From the NCBI GenBank assembly GCA_030606385.1, contig JAUWGN010000062.1, positions 1-6,661 on the forward strand: a stretch of DNA of 6,661 nt, read 5' to 3'. Below are positions 1-5,238 of this stretch, one piece after another (the stretch's first letter is position 1; each line of letters begins with the position of its first letter). The DNA comes from Dehalococcoidia bacterium. GTDB taxonomy: Bacteria; Chloroflexota; Dehalococcoidia; GIF9; AB-539-J10. The notes under the pieces were generated by a model. It was given only the letters and a program-made list of their open reading frames with translations, was not told where the DNA came from and did no database searches. A program made the translations under genes and the position numbers.

Positions 1-1
1 A

Positions 2-1111
2 CTCATGGATGCCGGGCGTATTGCAGTGCATGCAGCAAAGCAAGTTATCTTACAGCGACTAAGAGAGGCAGAACACCAGAAAACTTATGAGGAATTTTCC
101 AGCAGGGAGGGAGAAATTGCTACCGGCGTGGTTCAGTTTATTGGCCCTGCGCAAATTTACGTTAACTTGGGTAAGGTGGAGGCGATATTGCCTGCTGGTG
201 AACAAATACCCAACGAACGTTATCGAGTAGGACAGCGGCTTAGATTCTACCTTCTAAAAATAATTCAGGCGGGTAGGGGAACGCAGATAGTAGTTTCCCG
301 GACTCATCCCAACTTACTTCGTCGTCTTTTTGAGCTGGAAATTCCTGAAGTTCACAGTGGTGCTGTGAGGGTAGAAGCGATAGTTCGGGAGCCAGGGTAC
401 CGCAGCAAAGTAGCGATATCAACTACGCAAGAGGGAATTGACCCGATAGGGTCCTGTCTTGGAGCTCGAGGTATCAGGCTACAAAACATTATCAAGGGGC
501 TGAATAATGAGAAAATAGATTTAATTTCCTGGGGCGCTGTTCCCAAAGAGTTCATCACTAACGCTCTTAGTCCTGCTCAAGTGGCGAATATTGAACTCAA
601 TGAAGGGGAAAAGGTAGCTAGAGTTATTGTGCCTGATAGGCAGCTTTCTCTGGCTATAGGCAAGGAAGGGCAAAATGCCAGGCTGGCGGCAAGACTTACC
701 GGGTGGCGGATTGATATCAAGAGTGTTTCTGCGGCGGAAGCGGAAAAAGCTGAAGTGATGGAAGCTATCCCCGAGGAACTAGCAGAGGAAGAGGTTGTTG
801 CGGTTGTTGAAGAGGAAACAAAAGAAGAAGTACCTGTGGCTGCAGGCGAGCTTGAGGTATCAGAGCCTGTGTCATTTCCAACTGTTGCTGAAGTTTCCTC
901 TGAGGTAACCAAGGAGGAGCTGGTAATTCGTTTTGCCGAGGATATTTTGCCGGAGGCAGGGAAAGTTGAGACTTTGGAGGAGAAGGCGAAACCAGGCAAA
1001 GCTAAAGGCAAAGTTAAAGCCAAAGGCAAAGTTAAAGCCAAAGCTAAGGGCAAACCTAAAGCCAAAGGCAAAGCGAGAAAACCTCGCTTTGAAGAGGAGT
1101 ATGAGGAATAA
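2..1111 (+). CDS. nusA: Transcription termination/antitermination factor NusA (5'-truncated)
   Basis: NusA binds RNA polymerase and nascent RNA and modulates pausing, termination and rRNA antitermination. The window opens inside the gene: the first readable residues (LMDAGRIAVHAAKQVI) match the linker that follows the N-terminal polymerase-binding domain, so the ATG at 5 is internal and roughly 100 residues lie upstream. Counting from that Met, an S1 domain spans about 35-100. KH1 follows at about 101-175 with a GARG loop at 153-156, then KH2 at about 176-240 with GKEG at 219-222. After KH2 there is no recognisable folded domain. Instead there is an acidic Glu/Val/Ala-rich stretch (about 243-325), a Lys/Ala/Gly repeat (332-357) and a short acidic end (EEEYEE). 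The stop overlaps the start of ylxR by 11 bp, suggesting translational coupling. The identity is secure; the role of the tail is unknown. Confidence 0.96.
   Translation, partial: LMDAGRIAVHAAKQVILQRLREAEHQKTYEEFSSREGEIATGVVQFIGPAQIYVNLGKVEAILPAGEQIPNERYRVGQRLRFYLLKIIQAGRGTQIVVSRTHPNLLRRLFELEIPEVHSGAVRVEAIVREPGYRSKVAISTTQEGIDPIGSCLGARGIRLQNIIKGLNNEKIDLISWGAVPKEFITNALSPAQVANIELNEGEKVARVIVPDRQLSLAIGKEGQNARLAARLTGWRIDIKSVSAAEAEKAEVMEAIPEELAEEEVVAVVEEETKEEVPVAAGELEVSEPVSFPTVAEVSSEVTKEELVIRFAEDILPEAGKVETLEEKAKPGKAKGKVKAKGKVKAKAKGKPKAKGKARKPRFEEEYEE
998..1075 (+). repeat. In-frame tandem repeat encoding KAKGK-type units in the NusA tail
   Basis: Four consecutive units of 18, 18, 24 and 18 bp start at 998, 1016, 1034 and 1058. 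They encode KAKGKV, KAKGKV, KAKAKGKP and KAKGKA. The first two units differ by one synonymous base (GCT versus GCC). All units are multiples of three, so gain or loss of a unit keeps the nusA frame. The product is a lysine-dense, glycine/alanine-spaced segment that is expected to be disordered and to bind nucleic acid or acidic partners non-specifically. Confidence 0.9.
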
Positions 1112-1391
1112 ACATATACCCCAGCGCACTTGCATTGTTTGTCGGCAGAAGAAGGATAAAAAAGACTTGATTCGCCTGGTGTGCACCAATAATGGGACTA
1201 TTGAGCTGGATTTATCGGGGAAGAAACCGGGGCGTGGTGCTTATCTATGTGCTCGGAAGAATTGCTGGGAAGAGGGCTTTAAGCGGAATCACTTAGAACA
1301 TGCGTTACGAACAAAAATTAGGGCTGAGAATCGCCAGGTTTTGGTAAATTATGGCGACAGCCTTGTGGAGGAAGCTAAATTTGAAGGCTAA
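1101..1391 (+). CDS. ylxR: YlxR/RnpM family RNA-binding protein (DUF448)
   Basis: This is a 96-residue basic protein of the YlxR family, nearly always encoded between nusA and infB. Family members are small nucleic-acid-binding proteins; in Bacillus subtilis the homologue, renamed RnpM, has been reported to bind RNase P. The N-terminal signature RTCIVCRQ (residues 9-16) and the central GRGAYLC (44-50) are clear. Four cysteines form C11-x2-C14 and C50-x4-C55, so metal binding is possible but not shown. The frame is open well upstream, but that part is only the out-of-frame reading of the nusA lysine repeat. The ATG at 1101 places the family signature at the right distance. A purine-rich GAGGAG lies only one base before it, which is closer than usual, so reinitiation after nusA may matter. 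Confidence 0.93.
   Translation: MRNKHIPQRTCIVCRQKKDKKDLIRLVCTNNGTIELDLSGKKPGRGAYLCARKNCWEEGFKRNHLEHALRTKIRAENRQVLVNYGDSLVEEAKFEG
1367..1371 (+). promoter_or_regulatory. Shine-Dalgarno GGAGG deciding the infB start
   Basis: GGAGG at 1367-1371 lies 9 nt before an in-frame TTG at 1381. The upstream ATG at 1351 has no comparable purine-rich site in the 20 bases before it. The site lies inside the 3' end of ylxR. This favours the TTG as the true infB start. Confidence 0.65.
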
Positions 1392-3153
1392 GAAATCGAA
1401 GAGCGAGCGGAAAGAAAAAGACACGACGCAGGCTTTGCCTCAAATTGAGGTTCCATCTTCTCTCACTGTAAAGCAGCTTGCTGATATGCTTCAGGTTGAG
1501 CCGGTAAAAGTCATCAAGCAACTTATGAGGAAAGGCATTATGGTCGGTGTCAATCAAGCTATTGATTTCGATACTATAGCTGCAGTAACCACGGATTTTG
1601 GCTGCCAGGCTCAGCGGAAAGCAGAACCAGAGAGCATGGTATATGTTGGCAAGGCAAAGGGGAAAAAGTTAGAAACTCGCCCCCCAGTAGTCACTGTCAT
1701 GGGGCATGTCGACCATGGCAAGACAACCCTGCTGGATGCTATCAGGAAGACCAATGTAACTGCTCGCGAGGTGGGAGCTATCACTCAGCATATCGGTGCT
1801 TATCAATGCATACTTGATGAGCGTAAGATTACCTTTCTGGACACTCCAGGGCATGAAGCTTTTACGGCGATGAGGGCTCGTGGGGCAAGGGTGACTGATA
1901 TTGTGGTTTTGGTGGTTGCTGCTGACGATGGTGTTATGCCTCAGACTGTGGAAGCTATAGACCATGCTAAAGCTGCTAAAGTGCCCATAATAGTAGCTAT
2001 CAATAAGATTGACAAGGCCGATGCTAATCCTGACCTGGCGAAACAGCAGCTTGCTGACCGGGGGTTGATCATCGAAGAATGGGGTGGTGATATTGTCTGT
2101 GTTCCTATCTCGGCAAAGAAAAAAGAGGGAATATCAGATTTGTTGGAGAACATATTCCTCGTTGCTGATATATTAGAGCTAAAAGCCAATCCCAAGCGTG
2201 CTGCTGAGGGCGCAGTTATTGAAGCCAGATTAGATAGGACTAAAGGTTCTTTGGCTACTCTTCTAGTTCAGAACGGCACCCTTGAAATAGGTGATGTTAT
2301 AGTAGCTGGCAATGTCTGGGGCAAAATTAAGGCTATGTTCAATGAACAAGGGGAGCAAATTAGAAAAGCCGAAGCATCAACTCCGGTGGAAGTACTTGGG
2401 TTAAGTGGTGTGCCGAATTCGGGAAATATTTTCAAAGTGGCTGCCGATGAACACGAAGCACAAAGTATTGTGAAAAGGCAGGAAGCTACCGTGCCTCAAA
2501 TTCCGCTGAGCTTAACCGCTCTTTCTCGCCAGATAGACAAGGGGCAGATAAAAGAGCTTAATGTGGTTTTGAAAACTGACGTGTATGGAAGCATTGAGCC
2601 GGTAAGGAATTCTCTAGAACGGCTAAGTTCAAAAAAAGTGGCGGTTAATATTATTCATGCTGGTAGTGGTAGCATCACGGAAAGCGATGTACTTCTAGCT
2701 TCAGCTTCAAAAGGGATTGCTATTGGTTTCAATAGTCGTCTATCTCCTGGAGCAAAGCAATTAGCCGAGGCTGAAGGGGTAAGCATTCGGCTCTACGATG
2801 TAATTTATAAGCTAATAGAGGATATGGACAAGGCATTGAAAGGGATGCTTGAGCCTACTTACGTGGATGTGATTGCTGGACGTGCTGAGGTGCGGGCTGT
2901 TTTTGACGGTGGTCCGCGAGGTAAAGTTGCTGGTGTCTATGTTAGGGACGGCAGGATGTGGCGGGATGCTCAGGCTAAAATATTGCGGGGAACCAAAGTG
3001 CTCTTTGAATCTCGTGTTTCCAGTCTGAGGCGTTTTAAGGAAGATGTTACTGAGGTAAGTTCTGGATTTGAGTGTGGTGTGGGCATGGAGAATTTTGTCG
3101 ATTTCTCCGTTGGTGATATTATTGAGCTCTACCAGAAGCAAAGAGTAGACTAG
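1381..3153 (+). CDS. infB: Translation initiation factor IF-2 (probable TTG start)
   Basis: IF-2 is the GTPase that delivers initiator fMet-tRNA to the 30S subunit and promotes subunit joining. Two starts are possible: ATG 1351 (600 aa) and TTG 1381 (590 aa). I chose TTG because of the GGAGG 9 nt before it; the family anchor begins well after both. Numbering from ATG 1351, a basic leader is followed by one IF2_N domain (about 37-85). The GTPase motifs are GHVDHGKTT (118-126), the T in GAITQH (145), DTPGH (164-168), NKID (218-221) and SAK (254-256). Beta-barrel domain II, domain III and the C-terminal tRNA-binding domain follow, the last with GFECGVGMENF near the end. The N-terminal region is short compared with enterobacterial IF-2, as in many bacteria. 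With the TTG start the gene overlaps ylxR by 11 bp; rbfA follows after 41 bp. Confidence 0.95.
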   Translation: MKAKKSKSERKEKDTTQALPQIEVPSSLTVKQLADMLQVEPVKVIKQLMRKGIMVGVNQAIDFDTIAAVTTDFGCQAQRKAEPESMVYVGKAKGKKLETRPPVVTVMGHVDHGKTTLLDAIRKTNVTAREVGAITQHIGAYQCILDERKITFLDTPGHEAFTAMRARGARVTDIVVLVVAADDGVMPQTVEAIDHAKAAKVPIIVAINKIDKADANPDLAKQQLADRGLIIEEWGGDIVCVPISAKKKEGISDLLENIFLVADILELKANPKRAAEGAVIEARLDRTKGSLATLLVQNGTLEIGDVIVAGNVWGKIKAMFNEQGEQIRKAEASTPVEVLGLSGVPNSGNIFKVAADEHEAQSIVKRQEATVPQIPLSLTALSRQIDKGQIKELNVVLKTDVYGSIEPVRNSLERLSSKKVAVNIIHAGSGSITESDVLLASASKGIAIGFNSRLSPGAKQLAEAEGVSIRLYDVIYKLIEDMDKALKGMLEPTYVDVIAGRAEVRAVFDGGPRGKVAGVYVRDGRMWRDAQAKILRGTKVLFESRVSSLRRFKEDVTEVSSGFECGVGMENFVDFSVGDIIELYQKQRVD

Positions 3154-3194
3154 AAGTAATTTTCTGGAGATTAATTACCGCTTCAAGGCTAATT

Positions 3195-3539
3195 ATGAAC
3201 AGGCGTGAACAGCGATTGAGCAAGGTCATCAAGCAAGAAATCAGCACCTTGCTTGAGCGCAAAGTTAATGACCCGAGGCTAAAGGAACTCGTCTCAGTGA
3301 CGGAGGTTCAGCTTTCAGCTGATCTGAGGCATGCCAAAGTATTTGTCAGTATTTTAGGGAATGAATCTGATAAGAAAGAGATGATAGCTGGTTTTAACTC
3401 TGCCTGCTCTTTCTTGCAAAGACAACTTGCTTTGCATTTAGGGCTAAAGCACACTCTGCAACTCAGCTTTCATTATGATGATTCCATTGAGCGCGGGGCA
3501 GAGTTGCTCAAATTGACGGAGCAAGCCTCGGGTAAATAA
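3195..3539 (+). CDS. rbfA: 30S ribosome-binding factor RbfA
   Basis: RbfA is a small KH-fold protein that binds the 30S subunit and assists late 16S rRNA maturation and cold adaptation. The 114-residue product has the usual family length. It shows the expected landmarks: basic N-terminal helix, VNDPRL (24-29), VSVTEVQLSADLRHAKVFVS (33-52) and the DDSIERG end motif (95-101). The family's A-x-G kink reads A70-C71-S72 here, a mild departure. ATG 3195 is the only in-frame start close to the conserved N-terminus. Its ribosome-binding site is weak (AAGG at 3185-3188, 6 nt spacing), so translation may depend partly on coupling with infB, whose stop is 41 bp upstream. No clear rho-independent terminator follows. 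Confidence 0.93.
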   Translation: MNRREQRLSKVIKQEISTLLERKVNDPRLKELVSVTEVQLSADLRHAKVFVSILGNESDKKEMIAGFNSACSFLQRQLALHLGLKHTLQLSFHYDDSIERGAELLKLTEQASGK

Positions 3540-3562
3540 CCAGGGCTCTTTCAAACATGGTA

Positions 3563-3592
3563 TTGACATTGCTTTATTTAATGGGATATGGT
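3563..3592 (+). promoter_or_regulatory. Candidate sigma70-type promoter for the zinc-ribbon gene
   Basis: A consensus -35 TTGACA (3563-3568) is followed after 18 bp by TATGGT (3587-3592), which matches the -10 consensus at four of six positions including both outer T residues and the central AT. It lies in the rbfA/microprotein gap, about 38 bp before the downstream ATG, the expected place for an independent promoter. Start-site data would be needed to confirm it. Confidence 0.6.
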
Positions 3593-3612
3593 AGATAGCC
3601 GGTAATTAATTC

Positions 3613-3622
3613 AAAAGGAGGT
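3613..3622 (+). promoter_or_regulatory. Near-perfect Shine-Dalgarno for the zinc-ribbon gene
   Basis: AAAAGGAGGT at 3613-3622 contains the full anti-SD complement AAGGAGGT and sits 7 nt before the ATG at 3630. It is the strongest ribosome-binding site in the window and fixes the start of the small gene. Confidence 0.9.
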
Positions 3623-3629
3623 AGGTAGG

Positions 3630-3770
3630 ATGCAAGCGTATTGTTTCAAGTGTCGCGCGAAGAGAGATATTTCGAATCCTGTTTCTGTTACTCTTAAGAA
3701 TGGAAGACCAGCAGTCAGGGGGACCTGCTCTGTGTGTAGAACCAAGGTATTCAGGATCGGTAAGGCTTAA
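3630..3770 (+). CDS. Small four-cysteine zinc-ribbon protein (DUF5679-like)
   Basis: This is a 46-residue protein beginning MQAYCFKCRAK and ending FRIGKA. Two CxxC knuckles (C5-x2-C8 and C33-x2-C36) flank a core with SVTLKNGRPAVRGTC, the layout of a zinc ribbon. The pattern agrees with what I remember of DUF5679, short proteins of unknown function seen in Chloroflexota and some other lineages. The assignment is from memory, not a search. About a quarter of the residues are Lys or Arg, so RNA or ribosome contact is plausible but unproven. The start is fixed by a strong Shine-Dalgarno 7 nt upstream, and a candidate promoter precedes it, so it is probably expressed independently of the rbfA operon and at a high level. 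No terminator is evident in the 88 bp before ino1, so read-through into ino1 is possible. Confidence 0.85.
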   Translation: MQAYCFKCRAKRDISNPVSVTLKNGRPAVRGTCSVCRTKVFRIGKA

Positions 3771-3805
3771 AGTCTTGTAGGAAACCTGTCAGAGTCAAGC
3801 GAAGG

Positions 3806-3871
3806 ATGGGTGTGGCTGGCGGGGATTTTGATCGTGAAGTTCTACTAAGTTTGTTGCCATGGGAACAATAA
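3806..3871 (+). CDS. Possible 21-codon leader ORF overlapping the ino1 start
   Basis: An ATG at 3806 opens a 21-residue reading frame that begins MGVAGGDFDREV, ends LLPWEQ and stops at 3869-3871, 13 bp inside ino1. GAAGG at 3801-3805 touches that ATG, but it is 6 nt before an alternative in-frame GTG at 3812, which would give 19 residues. ino1 itself has no visible Shine-Dalgarno, so translation of this leader could bring ribosomes to the ino1 start. The ORF is short enough to occur by chance, so this is a weak call. Confidence 0.25.
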   Translation: MGVAGGDFDREVLLSLLPWEQ

Positions 3872-4983
3872 ATGTGGCCATCATAGGCGCTGGTAATTGT
3901 GCCTGTTCACTGGTTCAAGGCATTCAGTACTACAAGAATGCTAAAGAGGATGAATTTGTTCCCGGTTTGATGCATGTCAATCTGGGTGACTATCGTATAT
4001 CCGACATAAATTTTGTAGCTGCAGTTGATATTGATAAGAACAAAGTAGGCAAGGATCTGGCTGAAGCTATTTTCACTCCGCCTAATAACACTTTTAAGTT
4101 TTGTGATGTACCCAAGACAGGAGTAAAGGTTGAACGTGGCATGACCCACGACGGGTTAGGGAAGTATCTTTCTCGGATTATCACTAAGGCGCCAGGTTCA
4201 ACTGCTGATGTGGTGAGCATCCTCCGGAATACTGGTACTGATGTGGTGATTAATTATTTGCCGGTGGGTAGTGAAGAGGCAACTAAATGGTACGTAGAGC
4301 AGATATTGACTGCTGGCTGCAGTTTTATCAACTGCATACCTGTTTTTATTGCTCGTGAGCGTTACTGGCAAAATCGCTTTGCTGAGAAGGGATTGCCTCT
4401 CATCGGCGACGATATCAAGTCTCAGGTTGGTGCCACAATCACGCATCGTGTACTAACTAAACTTTTTCGTGACCGTGGTGTCAAACTGGAGCGAACTTAT
4501 CAGTTGAACATCGGGGGCAATACTGATTTCTATAACATGCTGGAGCGAGAGCGTCTTGAATCTAAGAGGATTTCCAAGGAAGGTGCCGTTACTTCACAAT
4601 TAGATTACGATATTGGTGCTGATAATGTCCATATTGGTCCCAGTGACTATGTGCCCTGGTTGACTGACCGCAAATTTTGCTATATGAAAATGGAGGGCCG
4701 CACCTTCGGCGATGTTCCACTAAATCTGGAGGTGAAGATGGAGGTGTGGGATAGTCCTAATTCAGCAGGGGTGGTTATTGATGCCATAAGGTGCTGTAAA
4801 CTAGCCCTGGACAGGGGTCTAAGTGGCACTCTTGTGGCACCTTCGGCTTACTTCATGAAATCTCCGCCAATTCAATATTCTGATGATGAAGCTCGTTTAA
4901 AGACTGAGGCGTTTATTGCTGGAGAGAAGCAAGAGGGCCCAGTCTCGTTGCCTGAACAAAAATTGGTTAAGGCTAAAGAGTAA
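3859..4983 (+). CDS. ino1: myo-Inositol-1-phosphate synthase (actinobacterial type)
   Basis: This cytosolic NAD-dependent enzyme converts glucose-6-phosphate to 1L-myo-inositol-1-phosphate, the first committed step to inositol compounds. The product is 374 residues, close to Mycobacterium tuberculosis Ino1 (about 367) and much shorter than the eukaryotic enzymes. A Rossmann nucleotide-binding motif lies at the N-terminus (IIGAGNCACS, residues 8-17). Conserved family blocks follow: GDDIKSQVGATITHR (183-197), NIGGNTDFYNMLERERLES (217-235), HIGPSDYV (258-265), FGDVPLNLE (283-291) and VWDSPNSAG (296-304). D185, K272, D298 and K334 fall at a constant offset of 12 from residues I recall as important in the mycobacterial enzyme (D197, K284, D310, K346). 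ATG 3859 is the only plausible start: an in-frame TGA lies at 3835 and no Shine-Dalgarno is visible. The phosphatidylinositol-phosphate synthase gene downstream points to lipid synthesis as its purpose. Confidence 0.93.
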   Translation: MGTINVAIIGAGNCACSLVQGIQYYKNAKEDEFVPGLMHVNLGDYRISDINFVAAVDIDKNKVGKDLAEAIFTPPNNTFKFCDVPKTGVKVERGMTHDGLGKYLSRIITKAPGSTADVVSILRNTGTDVVINYLPVGSEEATKWYVEQILTAGCSFINCIPVFIARERYWQNRFAEKGLPLIGDDIKSQVGATITHRVLTKLFRDRGVKLERTYQLNIGGNTDFYNMLERERLESKRISKEGAVTSQLDYDIGADNVHIGPSDYVPWLTDRKFCYMKMEGRTFGDVPLNLEVKMEVWDSPNSAGVVIDAIRCCKLALDRGLSGTLVAPSAYFMKSPPIQYSDDEARLKTEAFIAGEKQEGPVSLPEQKLVKAKE

Positions 4984-4986
4984 GTC

Positions 4987-5003
4987 GTTTTTGCGGCAAA
5001 GAC
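4987..5003 (+). terminator. Weak hairpin just after ino1
   Basis: GTTTTTG at 4987-4993 can pair with CAAAGAC at 4997-5003 across a 3-nt loop, giving seven pairs of which one is G-T wobble. It starts 4 nt after the ino1 stop, where a 3'-end stem would be expected. There is no following U-tract and the stem is AT-rich, so efficient intrinsic termination is doubtful. Confidence 0.25.
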
Positions 5004-5024
5004 AATAACCACAAACAATGTAGC

Positions 5025-5053
5025 TTGACAAAGTTAAACATCGCTACTAAGTT
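5025..5053 (+). promoter_or_regulatory. Weak candidate promoter upstream of the lipid synthase gene
   Basis: A perfect -35 TTGACA (5025-5030) is followed after 17 bp by TAAGTT (5048-5053), which matches the -10 consensus at only three positions. Its location in the only long gap of the operon makes a promoter for the short ORF, the synthase and purA plausible, but the -10 is poor. Confidence 0.3.
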
Positions 5054-5100
5054 GCCTTACTTGACGGGCTTAATAGGTCTGATGAAGTCAGGTGAATTAG

Positions 5101-5223
5101 ATGGTAACCTTGGTGATAACAGTAGGTTCTGGTCCATTGGATTCATATTCTCAGAAGCTTGCTGAGCGATTCAATATTTCAGGCAGCCATTCCCCTTGTC
5201 CAACCGTAAGGATGGTAGATTAG
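5101..5223 (+). CDS. 40-codon ORF of unknown function, possible gene remnant or leader
   Basis: ATG 5101 opens a 40-residue frame ending at TAG 5221-5223. AGGTGA at 5090-5095 with 5 nt spacing is a credible ribosome-binding site, better than that of the downstream synthase gene. The peptide begins MVTLVITVGSGPLDSYSQKL, then reads AERFNI and loses obvious character. The hydrophobic strand, small-residue loop and helix loosely recall the N-terminus of a glycosyltransferase or another nucleotide-sugar enzyme, but this is an impression only. The frame is the same as the lipid synthase starting at 5239, with one stop and four sense codons between them. It could be a translated leader, the relic of a truncated gene, or chance. 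I cannot name it. Confidence 0.35.
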   Translation: MVTLVITVGSGPLDSYSQKLAERFNISGSHSPCPTVRMVD

Positions 5224-5238
5224 TCAAGAATAGAAAAA

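Larger units (their letters stand above)
4984..5238. other. 255-bp region between ino1 and the lipid synthase gene
   Basis: No established gene is visible here. From left to right it holds a weak hairpin (4987-5003), a TTGACA hexamer (5025-5030) and a TTGACG hexamer (5061-5066), neither with a convincing -10 partner. After these comes a 40-codon ORF with a good Shine-Dalgarno (5101-5223). Inside that ORF, an 11-bp motif (GATTCAATATT at 5168-5178) echoes GATTCATATT at 5140-5149, and the two flank a 5-bp CTCAG/CTGAG stem. The length is unusual next to the otherwise tight gene spacing in the window. Confidence 0.6.

Noticed and set aside
577..1071. Long open frame on the minus strand opposite nusA
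   Set aside because: It is antisense to the low-complexity Glu and Lys coding region; its Leu/Ala/Ser-rich translation is the complement of the repeat and has no ribosome-binding site or family resemblance.
933..1100. Extension of the ylxR frame upstream to ATG 933
   Set aside because: The extra 56 residues are only the shifted reading of the nusA lysine repeat, and known YlxR proteins begin just before the RTCxxCR signature.
3525..3546. Imperfect inverted repeat spanning the rbfA stop, considered as a terminator
   Set aside because: The stem has two mismatches and a wobble pair, and no U-tract follows.
3771..3858. Possible riboswitch or attenuator before ino1
   Set aside because: Only short stems (AGG/CCT within CTTG/CAAG) can be drawn; no known riboswitch core or U-tract terminator is visible.
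3907..4446. Minus-strand open frames within ino1
   Set aside because: They are shadows of a strongly conserved enzyme gene and lack start signals or recognisable products.
5082..5165. Second short frame starting at ATG 5082 in the ino1/synthase gap
   Set aside because: It has only a weak AGG ahead of it, overlaps the better supported frame at 5101, and ends after 27 residues with no family character.
5140..5178. Near-direct repeat GATTCATATT / GATTCAATATT flanking a CTCAG/CTGAG stem, considered as an operator or recombination site
   Set aside because: The repeats differ by an inserted base, the stem is only 5 bp, and such short AT-rich matches are expected by chance.
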